DNA of 64,000 nt, taken from assembly GCA_950022655.1 (NCBI GenBank), contig OX465583.1:38219360-38283359 (forward strand), given 5' to 3'. The stretch's first letter is position 1, and the number at the start of each line of letters is the position of its first letter. Below are positions 34,674 through 44,440 of the stretch, in pieces. The stretch is from Alentia gelatinosa (Eukaryota; Annelida; Polychaeta; Phyllodocida; Polynoidae). The notes under the pieces were generated by a model. The model saw nothing but the letters and a program-made list of their open reading frames with translations. It had not been told where the DNA came from and did not search any database. Position numbers and translations under genes: made by a program.

Positions 34674-37466
34674 GTGAGCGAGGCGCGTCGCTCGCCCCCC
34701 CCGCCCAGTACGTGCGCACCACAGCGGAAGGGGGGCTTAACGATCAAAGGGTGCAGCAGGGGTGACGCAACACCCCACGTGTCAACAACACCTCCCGCCG
34801 GGCACGTGGCCGACACAAAGGACGCTTACGACACGCACACTGAATCCACTCCCAGTATTATCGGTGATAGCGTGTACAGCGAGCAATTGGCTCGGCAATT
34901 GCCCCGGGAGGATATAGACACAACCGCTTCACCAGACTTCTCGGCCATTAGGGAGGTCTGCGAGACCGGTGTCCCCTCCCCCGGCCTCCGGACGGACCCC
35001 GGGGCGTTCGCGGACCACAGGCGGGCCCACTGGCCGGACTTCGCCGGGCCCGGGCCGCCGGGACACGCCTACATCTACTCGGAGGTGCGGCGAACCGGGC
35101 TCCCAAACGCGCTGGGGGCACGGATAGAGCTCCCCTCCGATCTCAACGTACCGGCCTGGGTACGTTACCTCGGGGACGCACCGGAGGGGAGGGAGCTACT
35201 GGATTTCGTGCGCTACGGGTTCCCTCTGGGGTACATCGGCCCGACCAGCGACACCCGAGGGGTACCCAACCACCCCAGTGCCACGGGGTACCCAGAGCAG
35301 ATCAGAAAGTTCATCCAGAAAGAAGGCGGGCACAGTAACCTACTGGGACCATTCCAGGAACCCCCGTTCTCACCCTGGTGCCACGTGTCGCCGTTAATGA
35401 CACGCGAAAAACGGGCCTCCAACGACCGTCGTGTCATTACGGATATGACGTACCCTAAGGAGCAAAGTGTAAATGGGTACATCATAAAAAACTCAGTCTA
35501 CGGGCAGGAGCGCGACCACTGCCTCCCGACCGTCGACAGTTTCGTCGGCCGCCTGGTGGCCTCCGGGCCCGGTAGCTATATGTCCACCATCGACATCGCC
35601 AGGGCATATAAGAATTTCAGGTGCGACCCCCTCGACTGGCCGTTGTTATGCTTTGCATGGGAGGACGGGTACTTCTGTGACACGGCCATGCCGTTTGGTG
35701 CCCGTGCCTCCTCGTACCACATGCAGTGCGTGGCAGACTGCATCGTGGGTATCCTCGGCCGGAAGGGGGTCGAGGCCTGTATGTACCTGGACGACCTGAT
35801 CATACTGTCCCCGAGCCGGGCCAAGGCGACCGACGACTTCAACATTGCCCGTGCGCTTTTCAAAGAACTCGGGCTCCCGGAGGCACGAGAGAAGGCACAG
35901 ACCCCGGCGCCGGTCGTTACGTGGCTGGGCATCGTCATCAATGCCCCGGAGATGTCGCTCACCATCCCCGAGGACAAGCTGCTGGACGTACGGGCGCACG
36001 TTAGGGCGGTCGCCGCTAAACGATCACTGACGAAACGCCAACTCCAGTCGGTCCTCGGCAAAATACTTCACGTGTCGAAGTGCATACGGCCGGCCCGGCC
36101 GTTCGTGAGTAAATTGCTCGAGGCCCTACGGAGGATGTCCGGCTTCTACGTCAACATCAACGCCGACATGCGGCAGGACTTGCAATGGTTCCTCCGCTTC
36201 GCTGAGGGCTGGAACGGCCACGCCCTCATACCTCGCGGCCCGCCTACCAAGTGTATCATCGTCGATGCGTGCCTCTCGGGCATCGGAGGTACAGACGGGA
36301 AGTACTCGTACTCCGGGCAGGTGTGCCCTGTCAGCGACCCCGTCGACTGTATCGCCGAGCTCGAGGCACTCAACACCATATTCGCGATGAATACCTTCCT
36401 CACCGACCGGGATCGAGGCACGCGGGTAGAAGTCTTCTGTGACAACCTGGGCACCGTCCAGGCACTCACATCCGGACGGGCAAGGAACTCAGTCCTTGCG
36501 GAGTGTGCCCGTCAGGCCTGGATGGTACAGGCAAAATTGCAGATCGATTTCATATACACGCACGTGCCGGGGGTACTTAATACCGTGGCGGATGCCCTCA
36601 GCCGTGCTCACCTGACCTCGAGGGAATTTGACAAAGCGGCCACCTTCACCAAATTTCATTCCCTCACTAAAGTTACCCCCTGTACTCACGCGACTTTTAT
36701 TCCTGTATTACGTCTCGTGTGCAGATCCGGCGCTACGCTGTCTCCAGACGAGGGCATCTGCTCGCCAATCAGAGGCACGTGCCCCCGGAACGGTCGCGAA
36801 CCAGCGGAGCGCCGTCGCGACCTACCTCGCGTTCTGCCGGCGGATGGGGGCCGACCCGCAGAGGCCCACGGTGAGCTTTACCACGGCGTACCTCGAATAC
36901 GTCGCGGACCACGCCCCCTCGCCGGCCACGGTCGCGAATCACCTCTCACACGTGCGGTCGCACCTGCGACTGACGGGAGGGGATGTCGCACCCACGGAGG
37001 ACTTCCGGATCAGGCGGGCCCTCGAGGCGATGCGGCGGAACAAGACGTATCAGCCCAACGTGAAACCTCCAGTGCCGTTGGCCGTGATCCGAGCCGTCCT
37101 CGCGGCCCTTACGGACTCACCAATTCACCTCGCTCTACGGGCCGCTATCTTGATCATCTACTACGCGGCTCTGAGGCAGAGCGAAGTAGCGCCCCCGACG
37201 GCCTCGGGGTACGACGCGGCACGACACCTGTCGCGCCGGGATGTGGTCGTTGGCCGTCGACACGTGACCGTCCGGGTGAAGGCCGCCAAAAACATGCAGC
37301 ACGTGGGGGAGGAGAAAACGGTCACGCTGCAGGAGTCACCCGATCCACGGTTCTGCCCAGTACGTGCTACACGCCAGATGCTGGTGGCGTCCCCTACGGC
37401 CAGCCCCGAGGACCCGTTCCTCCAGCACGTACACGGGGCGACCGTTACGACCAGGATCCTCACTAA
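34674..37466 (+). CDS. Ngaro reverse transcriptase / RNase H polyprotein
   Basis: This enzyme copies the element RNA into DNA and removes the template RNA. Numbering from 34674: the finger block has SPLMTREKR and RRVITDM (about 241-260). RT motif A is D307 in STIDIARAY, motif B is MPFGAR (339-344), motif C is YLDD (371-374, catalytic D373/D374), and a WLG motif ends at G419. RNase H follows with D531 (VDACLSGIGG), E562, D590 (FCDNLG) and the closing H630...N636...D640 (HVPG...NTVADALSR). The frame is open from 34518, and the listed start is a GTG. There is no ATG until about residue 243, so translation must come from gag by frameshift or readthrough. Sequence after about residue 650 (36620 onward) overlaps the recombinase in another frame and is probably not used; it is open because of high GC content. 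Confidence 0.93.
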   Translation: MSEARRSPPPPSTCAPQRKGGLTIKGCSRGDATPHVSTTPPAGHVADTKDAYDTHTESTPSIIGDSVYSEQLARQLPREDIDTTASPDFSAIREVCETGVPSPGLRTDPGAFADHRRAHWPDFAGPGPPGHAYIYSEVRRTGLPNALGARIELPSDLNVPAWVRYLGDAPEGRELLDFVRYGFPLGYIGPTSDTRGVPNHPSATGYPEQIRKFIQKEGGHSNLLGPFQEPPFSPWCHVSPLMTREKRASNDRRVITDMTYPKEQSVNGYIIKNSVYGQERDHCLPTVDSFVGRLVASGPGSYMSTIDIARAYKNFRCDPLDWPLLCFAWEDGYFCDTAMPFGARASSYHMQCVADCIVGILGRKGVEACMYLDDLIILSPSRAKATDDFNIARALFKELGLPEAREKAQTPAPVVTWLGIVINAPEMSLTIPEDKLLDVRAHVRAVAAKRSLTKRQLQSVLGKILHVSKCIRPARPFVSKLLEALRRMSGFYVNINADMRQDLQWFLRFAEGWNGHALIPRGPPTKCIIVDACLSGIGGTDGKYSYSGQVCPVSDPVDCIAELEALNTIFAMNTFLTDRDRGTRVEVFCDNLGTVQALTSGRARNSVLAECARQAWMVQAKLQIDFIYTHVPGVLNTVADALSRAHLTSREFDKAATFTKFHSLTKVTPCTHATFIPVLRLVCRSGATLSPDEGICSPIRGTCPRNGREPAERRRDLPRVLPADGGRPAEAHGELYHGVPRIRRGPRPLAGHGRESPLTRAVAPATDGRGCRTHGGLPDQAGPRGDAAEQDVSAQRETSSAVGRDPSRPRGPYGLTNSPRSTGRYLDHLLRGSEAERSSAPDGLGVRRGTTPVAPGCGRWPSTRDRPGEGRQKHAARGGGENGHAAGVTRSTVLPSTCYTPDAGGVPYGQPRGPVPPARTRGDRYDQDPH

Positions 37467-37692
37467 AGAGTGGAAAGCCCTCCTACATGTAGCCCAACAG
37501 CCGCCTACCTTTACGCTGCATGGACTTCGCAAGGCCGCAGCGACACAGGCATACCACGCCGGTATGCCGGAACTCTCCATCCAGAGGTATGGCGGCTGGA
37601 GGTCCAACGCCCATAGGACGTACATTACGAACAATGACGCCGAATCTGTCAACCGGGCGTTGGTACTATCACTACTCAACAAAAACTCTTAA
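36628..37692 (+). CDS. Ngaro tyrosine recombinase (YR integrase)
   Basis: This is a phage-integrase-family recombinase that inserts the circular DNA intermediate. Numbering from 36628: a SAM-like core-binding domain covers about residues 48-130 (GTVANQRSAVATYLAF...), followed by the catalytic domain. The catalytic set is complete: R183 in ALRQSE, a candidate Lys at K218 or K221, H298-x2-R301 in LHGLRK, W324 in GGWRS, and nucleophile Y332 in RTYI. The ORF ends at a TAA just before B1. The frame is +1 relative to RT and overlaps it for 840 nt. The listed start is a TTG and real coding probably begins nearer residue 30-50. A pyrimidine-rich tract ending in AG (36723-36724) just upstream of the conserved part could be a splice acceptor. 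Confidence 0.92.
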   Translation: MTKRPPSPNFIPSLKLPPVLTRLLFLYYVSCADPALRCLQTRASARQSEARAPGTVANQRSAVATYLAFCRRMGADPQRPTVSFTTAYLEYVADHAPSPATVANHLSHVRSHLRLTGGDVAPTEDFRIRRALEAMRRNKTYQPNVKPPVPLAVIRAVLAALTDSPIHLALRAAILIIYYAALRQSEVAPPTASGYDAARHLSRRDVVVGRRHVTVRVKAAKNMQHVGEEKTVTLQESPDPRFCPVRATRQMLVASPTASPEDPFLQHVHGATVTTRILTKEWKALLHVAQQPPTFTLHGLRKAAATQAYHAGMPELSIQRYGGWRSNAHRTYITNNDAESVNRALVLSLLNKNS

Positions 37693-37733
37693 TTTACTCC
37701 CTCCCACCCTCTCCTTGTTTAATGGATCTTTGG

Positions 37734-38030
37734 CATTTTTATTTACAATATACAATTTGTCATGTATTGTATCACGTACAATTTACATTTATATTGTATA
37801 CCATTTTCTTATCATAATTGACTATTACTCCATTTGTCAATTAACCATATTTTCTTATCATAATTGACTATTATTCCATTTGTCAATTACATTTACCTTA
37901 TTACTCATATCAATATCATATTCATATGTCGTCCAATAAGGTCGGCATAAAATTTTACACATATAAAATTCAATAAAATTTTATGTTCCCAAGCCCCTGC
38001 TTCTCTCCTTTTATCCAGGGTAGGGGTAAT
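37734..38030 (+). repeat. Ngaro internal repeat B1
   Basis: This is a 297-bp AT-rich repeat starting 42 bp after the recombinase stop and running into A2, sharing AAT with it. It is identical on reading to B2 (38310-38606). It contains a 40-bp unit duplicated at a 46-bp period (37804-37843 and 37850-37889), each holding the inverted words ATAATTGAC and GTCAATTA. Together with A2 it forms the template organisation used to rebuild a full-length circle during reverse transcription in this class. Confidence 0.9.
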
Positions 38031-38229
38031 GGGTAACCCATGGCCGTTGGTCAGGGGTGGTCATTGCTCCCCCTGGTGTTCCCCCCTCTCGCGCGACACG
38101 AGCGCCCCTCCTGCCCCCTAGCGGCTCTCACACGTACTGCGCAGTCACGAGCGCGGCTAAGCCACCGGTCCCGGTCTCACTTCTTCTCCAGCTGTACTGC
38201 AGTACACACCTACTCCAGTCTTTCTCGTC
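38028..38229 (+). repeat. Ngaro internal repeat A2
   Basis: This 202-bp copy of A1 is directly joined to B1. The B1/A2 junction reads GGGGTAATGGGTAACCC and presumably mirrors the circle junction of the DNA intermediate. The identical peptide readings here and in A1 reflect this repeat and not genes. Confidence 0.92.
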
Positions 38230-38309
38230 CCACCCACCCTCAACCTCACTACTTTTTCCTACTCACGTAGGCCCCCCCCCTTTTTCATACTTCTCCTACT
38301 CACGTAGGC
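38230..38309 (+). repeat. A2-B2 linker with duplicated 17-mer
   Basis: This is the 80-bp linker unique to the right end of the element. The 17-mer TCCTACTCACGTAGGCC occurs twice (38257-38273 and 38294-38310), separated by a C-run and a T-run. It is CT-rich, and no coding function is visible. Confidence 0.7.
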
Positions 38310-38606
38310 CATTTTTATTTACAATATACAATTTGTCATGTATTGTATCACGTACAATTTACATTTATATTGTATACCATTTTCTTATCATAATTGACTA
38401 TTACTCCATTTGTCAATTAACCATATTTTCTTATCATAATTGACTATTATTCCATTTGTCAATTACATTTACCTTATTACTCATATCAATATCATATTCA
38501 TATGTCGTCCAATAAGGTCGGCATAAAATTTTACACATATAAAATTCAATAAAATTTTATGTTCCCAAGCCCCTGCTTCTCTCCTTTTATCCAGGGTAGG
38601 GGTAAT
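38310..38606 (+). repeat. Ngaro right terminal repeat B2
   Basis: This 297-bp copy of B1 ends in GGGGTAAT at the element border, next to host sequence agcagc. The 46-bp-period internal duplication is repeated here (38380-38465). The AATAAAATTTTATG word near 38550 could serve as a poly(A) signal, but this is inference. Confidence 0.9.
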
Positions 38607-40199
38607 GAGCAGCTCACTACAAGCAGTATCAGACAAGGCTCTGCTTACCGTCTCAGATGCTCATTCGTGGGCTACTCTAATAAGATGCCTTCAGAGCTCG
38701 TACCTTTGTGGGTTTCATTAATTAGCTTCCCCTCCCTGTCATTCTAATGTTCCGGACGAAAGACATAAAATCCAGTCGAGATCTCTCGTAACTGTACGTC
38801 ACCCGTTGTGTTAATGAATTACTAATTACGATCCATTAATGCGCCTTTTCACCTTAACGGAAACAAGGCACAATGTTCTGTAGCCACACACCACTACTCG
38901 TTGAAGTCGTAGTCAAAGTATAGTTTTTATTGGAACTAACAAGGACACCGCATCTATCCTATTTTCCCCCATCCACACGATCTTATCCCAAAAATGGAAG
39001 CGAACCTATAAATTATTAACGTTCCACTTCAATTTTCTATCGAAGTAGACTAAAACAGATATATTTTCTAAATATGCGGGATTGGTTCCTTTGTATATTT
39101 CATGCGTACAAATAGAAGCCCGGTGTGACAAGCACAACGTATAATATTACCAACACCACCAGCTCCTCGTTTCTTTGTCACAATTACCTCGTTGTACCTG
39201 CCTCCTTTGCTGTCAGTCATATTTATGTATGGACGATAACATGACTCTGGTGTTGACCTCTCTTGTAATTGTCGTCACAAATATTTCTGAAACCTGCAAT
39301 GACGTCAGTAACGCTGGTCACCTGACGGTCTTGTATTTGAACACAAGCACATACCGTTATCAGCATGCAATGTTCTAATCAGTTTTCTAATCAGATTCTT
39401 GCCACACAGGTGAATGGCCGAATCACACATGGCTGCCCTCGGATGGATGACTAAGTTGATTTTTATTTCAACATTAATAGATGCTATTCATATTTTAAAA
39501 GTGCTGCTATATTTGATATCTATGTTAGCATGTATATGGTATTGGGCCCACTTAAATGTAACAATACAAGTTTAGATATAATTCACCTTTATGAGACCCT
39601 CCAGCTAAACTTTCATCTCTCGAAAAGTTGACTTCAAAGACAGCATTTCACTCTCATCCCAATAAGGTATAACTGTACTTCCAAAATCTGGTTACCTTTC
39701 CCAATCGAAAACAGTGATATTGTTGAACACCTACAAGATTGTTGAGATCAGACAAATTCATCAATTCATTGGTTATTTGATAGACCTGATAGGCGGAGGT
39801 CGTCGGAATTGGGTTGGTTGTGTGTATCTGTAACCATATTCAGCGAGAAGAGAGGTTAAACAGGACCAGCTCCTACCGGCAAAATCAATTTACCCTAGCT
39901 ACCTGTGGCATTGCTTTACCCTCAACATATACATAGTTCACAGACGGTGGGAGACCAGTGGCATCCCCCTATTTTTTCATTCAAAAAAGTTTTACGATAA
40001 TACACGTTCACCAGTTCCCTGGCGATCCTCCACGAGAGAGTCACATATAAAAAGAACGCGCAAACTATACAATTATATTGACAGACAAAAACATGACGTT
40101 ACATTCAGATTCACGCAAATACACATATATATACCATTTTTTATCTTAGTATCGACAGTCTTATGACATGATTTCTATCTTTACATCATCGGTCTTTTA
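38607..40199. other. Non-coding stretch between Ngaro and the LINE remnant
   Basis: AT-rich sequence with no recognised exon, repeat or RNA gene. It presumably includes 3' sequence of the minus-strand LINE near its right edge, but no tail was identified. Confidence 0.5.
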
Positions 40200-41293
40200 C
40201 CTGACTACTCATCAAGTATTTCATTAATTTCAGTTTTAACCTTGTCTTTGAATAAATACCCTTCTTCTATAGTCTGCGTTTCTAGCTTAAGTCTGTTCCA
40301 AATAATTTTACCCACGTATAATAGCGAATGCCTAAATTTTTCACTTTCCGGTTTTTGCATTTTAAACCTTATTTATTTCGCACCCCTCATTTTCCCTCCA
40401 TCTGCCTCAAAAACATGGTCCGTGTTAGAGGCCCACCATGTCATCATTACTAGTAAATGCCCTGCTCTTATCATTTTAAGGTTTCGCATCTTACATTTCT
40501 CGTGAATCTGTTCCGTATGTATTTCCCTAGCTTTGTTTATCCCTAATGTACTCCTTAAAGTTTTGTTCATAATCACTTGTATTTTGTCCATATTTCTTTG
40601 TGATGTACACAAATACACAATATCAGAATGATCATTTGCTTAACAATCTTAATACTAGCGTCCTTAGTAAGCAAATATCTAATTTTTTTAAACTTAAACA
40701 GTCTTCTGTTAACTTCCTTTAAAAGTCATTCTACCTGCTCATTAAAATTCCTTCTATTATCTATATAAACTCCTAGGTACTTATAAATTCTTATTGACTT
40801 TAAGGTTTTTTGTCCAATTTTTATTTTTCTCTCTCTCTCTATCTAAATCTTTTTAGTAACCTATCCACATTGTTTTAGTTTTATTCATAGTTTAAACTCT
40901 CCAGTCCATTTTTCTTTTTCATTCAGGTCCTCTTCCATTTTTCTAATTAATTCTCTCTGTTCTTGTCCACTTATAGTTAAGACACAATCATCTACATATA
41001 GAATTATCTTGCCGTGCGATACTACATTGCTTAGATTATTTATGAAAATTACAAACATAAGAGGTACCACGACAGAGCCCTGGGGTACCCCACATCGCAT
41101 CATCATCTCTTCAGAAATGGCGTTATCTAATTTTGTTTTGCATCTTCATCCAGATAAGTAGTCACTTGATATTAAATTACCATCTATGTTTATTTCTCCT
41201 AGTCTATCTATTAAAATTCTATGGTCAACGCTATCAAACGCTTTTTGAAAATCTAGGCACACAACGAGTATGATATTTTCAGTATGATATTTT
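40200..41293 (-). pseudogene. Decayed non-LTR (LINE) reverse transcriptase, C-terminal half
   Basis: Reading the minus strand gives the RT order from motif A onward. Motif A is VCLDFQKAFDSVDH (around 41225-41265). Motif B is CGVPQGSVVVPLMF (around 41050-41090). Motif C is ILYVDD (around 40990). A motif D/E block reads KYLGVYIDNRRNF (around 40755-40795). A thumb/tail region follows (MNKTLRSTLGINKAREIH), and finally a WNRL...FKDKVK tail (40230-40320), as in CR1/Jockey-group ORF2 proteins. In-frame stops (for example after YLSG near 41140, and at 40370) and frame changes show it is dead. Endonuclease and 5' parts are missing. A related tail lies at 49540-49990 in the same orientation. The clade call is approximate. 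Confidence 0.88.
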
Positions 41294-41299
41294 AACTTT

Positions 41300-41765
41300 A
41301 AAATCTAAGTTTGTGTATGCGGATTCGGATGTATTCCGTCGTGTAGCTTATAATATTTGTGTAAAGTGGGTCCGTTTCTCACATTTTTGTGGATTACTCC
41401 AGCTATAAACGGTGTCATTACATCATGCTGCCTGTTTATAGTAGATATATTGTTTCATTCACAACAATGTTCTGTTTATTTTGCAGTTTGGGATTTCCCT
41501 GATCAATTCGGTTAGCAGCATTGAAATTAAGTCCATAGATAAAACTGAAGATCACTGGTATTCGGTTATCCTGGGCTCTGATAGCTAGGTACATACTTTC
41601 ATAGCCATCAAGCAGTTCCTGCACTAGGTTTCTCACAGTCCCTTTATTTAGTATCAATTCGCACGGTTTGTAAATCTGAAGTTCTTGAATCACTTTGACC
41701 GTTAGTCTATCAAAACCAGCACCCGTTTGGCGAGTCCCCAAAAATCAAGTATTTGGGCCACATGG
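41300..41765 (-). pseudogene. Decayed SGNH/GDSL hydrolase domain
   Basis: The minus strand shows the successive blocks of an SGNH hydrolase in broken frames. Block I is YLIFGDS (about 41732-41756). A following block reads GAGFDRLTVKVIQEL, then PCELILNKGT with a degraded GTND-like site (about 41640-41725). Next come PVIFSFIYGLNFN (about 41510-41570) and VVNETIYLL. The last block is HDGIHPN (about 41320-41345), which carries the catalytic Asp/His region. Frameshifts occur right after GDS and after 41436. Such domains occur in invertebrate retroelements (CR1-like ORF1, some Ngaro elements) and as host genes. The position directly upstream of a LINE RT suggests a retroelement origin, though the endonuclease that would normally intervene is absent. 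Confidence 0.68.
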
Positions 41766-41984
41766 TAGTCATCGTTGTTTCACGTCGCCTTATTTCTTTT
41801 ATTCACTGCACACGAAATATACACATACATACATACGCGTACATCACAATTTATTTACAACAATATATATTTACATATAATATAACAAGAGATTTCTTTT
41901 ACCAAATAACCCTTATGCACTTGTGACGCCTAAGCTTGGTACGACAATCTCCCAGCCTACCGAGCCTCCGGGGGATGCGAACGA

Positions 41985-42020
41985 ATACTTCCGGTGGCGC
42001 AGGCGCACTCGATGGCGACG
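41985..42020. promoter_or_regulatory. ETS plus NRF1 motif pair
   Basis: ACTTCCGGT followed two bases later by CGCAGGCGCAC, then CGATGGCGACG. ETS and NRF1 sites in tandem upstream of an ATGGCG are typical of housekeeping promoters. The + frame here (41923-42153) has no recognised homology. Confidence 0.35.
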
Positions 42021-42029
42021 AGAGGGGAT

Positions 42030-44010
42030 TAAACAGGTGCTGTCTAGTGTACAGGCTTGCATGGATATAAAAGACCACAAGGGGATAACTGACTTGTGTC
42101 AATACTATACATTTATTCCAAGTTGGGATGGAATTACGCCAATATTGTGTTAATGTTTCTGGATTCAATAAGAGGAAGGCTTTCTACTTCCTGTCCGTGC
42201 TAGCACCTTACACTATATTGTATGAAATGTATTCCCCTAACATTTGCTATGAAATCATTTGGAATTTGCAGTTATAGGGTTATATTCACAGACTGCATAA
42301 TATATCCTGCTTTAGCCCTGTGTCAACTTTTCCCTCCGGTGCATGTGGATTGCCAATTGCATGGGACTATGTGGGCACGTAGAGTTTGCTAAAACTAGAA
42401 AGCATGTGCCTTAAATGTAATCAATTACTGTCTTTGAACCTAGAGACGGTTCTCGAATAGGAAAAAAATCATATTCCATCAAAAAAGAAACCAATATGAT
42501 TAGAAATAACTTTGTGACCTTGAAGCGATGTACAACTACATCCTTTCTATCAAACGGACCCTTTGTTAGGCTATTTCTATGTATTTTCCACAACCCCCAT
42601 TTACAAGTGCAGTAGTTGTCAAGAGTGACGGAAGTCCTTCCATTTGCTAGTTTTCAATGAATACAACAATAGAGTTATATCTATACCTGCACCCAACAAC
42701 CTCAGCATAGGCCTTCTCCCATCATGTCCCTTTATCACCACGCTTTCTGCCTACTGCCAGACATGCCTATTAACAAACAATAGAAGCCAGCCTTGTGAAG
42801 TCGCCTCCGCAATTGCCTCAAAGCTAAGATGGTGATCACGGCTCCAGTTCGGTCCCCTTTTGTAAAGGGGCAGAGCTCGGTGGTATACATATAACACCCT
42901 TTTGTTGTTCATTGTATGCTATACTGTTGTCATCGTCTCCTACTACTGACTGAGTTAGGACCATTCATTATCTCACCCCTGGTACAAATTTAGTCTTAGG
43001 AATAATACAAAAAACAAAAAACTATATGCAATGATGTAAGGACCCATGTAAGGACAAGACTATGCCATGTGAGGGGGGGGGGGGCAGAGTGATGTGAAAT
43101 GACATGATGATCGACTGACCAATCAGCAGCCAGAGCAGACAAGACATCAACAGGGAAATGTATACACTCCTAAATAGATTTGCAAGGTTATTTGAATTGT
43201 TCTGATATTGTGATGCTGTTCTAATGTCCATGAAACGGGTAGGATAAATCAAGAACAATACTCTAATTGTAAAATAAACAATGTTCTACTCATTAAGATG
43301 CACCGTAATCATCATTTGGCTTCGCCTCAATGACGATCTCGGCGCATCCAAACTCATGGTGTATTGTCTATTTATACGGTTCTCGACCAAGTTCCATGAA
43401 ACTACCCATATGTACAGATATAAAGACATCTACCCACATACACACATATATATATAGTAAATATACACAGACGCACAGAAACCCAGGCACCACACAACAA
43501 ACACACCACTCTACACACCTATACACACACAAATACACGGACGAAAATAATGTGTCATGGTCGTGTTACATTTTCACTGGTTCCTAGCGTCCACACTTTG
43601 TAAACAAGAGTACGCCACCCACCAGCAGAGTCAGCTACCAGCGCAGCCTAGAATTGAGTTGTAGCGAGCAGGAAAGCTGCTCCTGTCAATACTCGCTTTT
43701 AGCTGACACCCCTGGCTTCCTCTTCCATCAATAATCCACTATAATGGTTAGAGACTGCTTGTTGGCACACCCATCAACCTAGGGACTGCCAGAAAGTGCT
43801 TTCTTCACTTTTACCCTTCTGTCCCGGTTGTCGGTGTTTGGTAAAAGAAAAACCCTTTCATTGCTGGTACTATAGAAGTTAATATTGATAGCACACTTTC
43901 CTCGATCTATGCCCGTATAATGAATACCGGGGTACCTTGAATATGCCAGGCCAATTTAGTTTTAATTTAAGGTCGGTGTAAACCAGAGACAGGAGCTGAT
44001 ATGGGATATA
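42030..44010. other. Non-coding stretch
   Basis: AT-rich DNA with a 12-14-bp G run (43071-43084) and the CA-rich tract at 43.4 kb. No exon recognised. Confidence 0.55.
43434..43535 (+). repeat. CA/ACAC-rich simple sequence
   Basis: Degenerate CA-rich run (ACATACACACATATATATA, ACACAACAAACACACC, ACACACAAATACAC). The His/Thr-rich open frame across it is an artefact. Confidence 0.7.
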
Positions 44011-44014
44011 CAAC

Positions 44015-44440
44015 TTGTTATTGATAAGGATTAAGGATTTATACTGTTTTTTTTACAGTCATACCAAGATGTTTTTACAAGACAACATTGAATGCTATCT
44101 GAACATTGACATCGCATACAGTGTAACCCTAAAAGGTACCCAGGGTATCACAAAAGACCTAACGTATAGCCGTGTAAGAAGTGTCGTTATCGCTGTGATG
44201 TAAAACGTGCTGACAACAGCTATTTCAGAACATAAGCTGTCGACAGCAGTCCCTTCCTGTGAGGTAAGTTGTAAGACTAACCAGAAAGACTCAGTAGATC
44301 CATTATTTCAGGTCGATATACAGAACAGTATCGACACTGTTCTTTCGGTAATCCCATGTCTTAAACGTTTCGTCGATGGAGTAGCTAAGTTCAGACCAAT
44401 ATACCAGACATTGTACTCAAGTGAAGGCACGAAGTACTAG
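44015..44440 (+). pseudogene. Unidentified 142-codon frame with one internal stop
   Basis: A single + frame runs from 44015 to 44440, interrupted only by TAA at 44201-44203. It reads MFLQDNIECYLNIDIAYSVT before the stop, and NVLTTAISEHKLSTAV and SIDTVLSVIPCLKRFVDGVA after it. A strong acceptor-like site (T-run then ACAG, ending 44058) precedes the first part. A GAG|GTAAGT donor-like site lies at 44261-44269 within the second. It could be a decayed gene, or two exons of a gene with the stop in an intron. No homologue was recognised. Confidence 0.3.

Larger units (their letters stand above)
33265..38606 (+). mobile_element. Complete Ngaro-type tyrosine-recombinase retrotransposon
   Basis: This is a 5.3-kb element with the split-direct-repeat plan A1 - gag - RT/RNase H - tyrosine recombinase - B1 - A2 - B2. 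A1 (33265-33466) equals A2 (38028-38229), and B1 (37734-38030) equals B2 (38310-38606), with no difference seen on reading. The plan, and the lack of room for a methyltransferase domain between RNase H and the recombinase, separates it from DIRS1 (inverted termini, methyltransferase) and points to Ngaro; PAT-like elements share split direct repeats. There is no target-site duplication, as expected for recombinase-mediated insertion: the left flank reads ...gcctaac before AATGGG and the right flank reads agcagc after GGTAAT. The coding part is far more GC-rich than its surroundings. Both ends, all three coding regions and the catalytic residues are present, so the copy could be recent and possibly active. 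Confidence 0.93.

Noticed and set aside
36620..37466. C-terminal 280 residues of the RT reading frame as an additional domain (for example a methyltransferase)
   Set aside because: This part overlaps the recombinase in another frame, is Arg/Gly/Pro-rich and shows no methyltransferase motifs.
33543..37682. Numerous long minus-strand and alternative-frame ORFs inside the Ngaro element
   Set aside because: They are shadows of gag, RT and YR in GC-rich coding DNA and carry no domain motifs.
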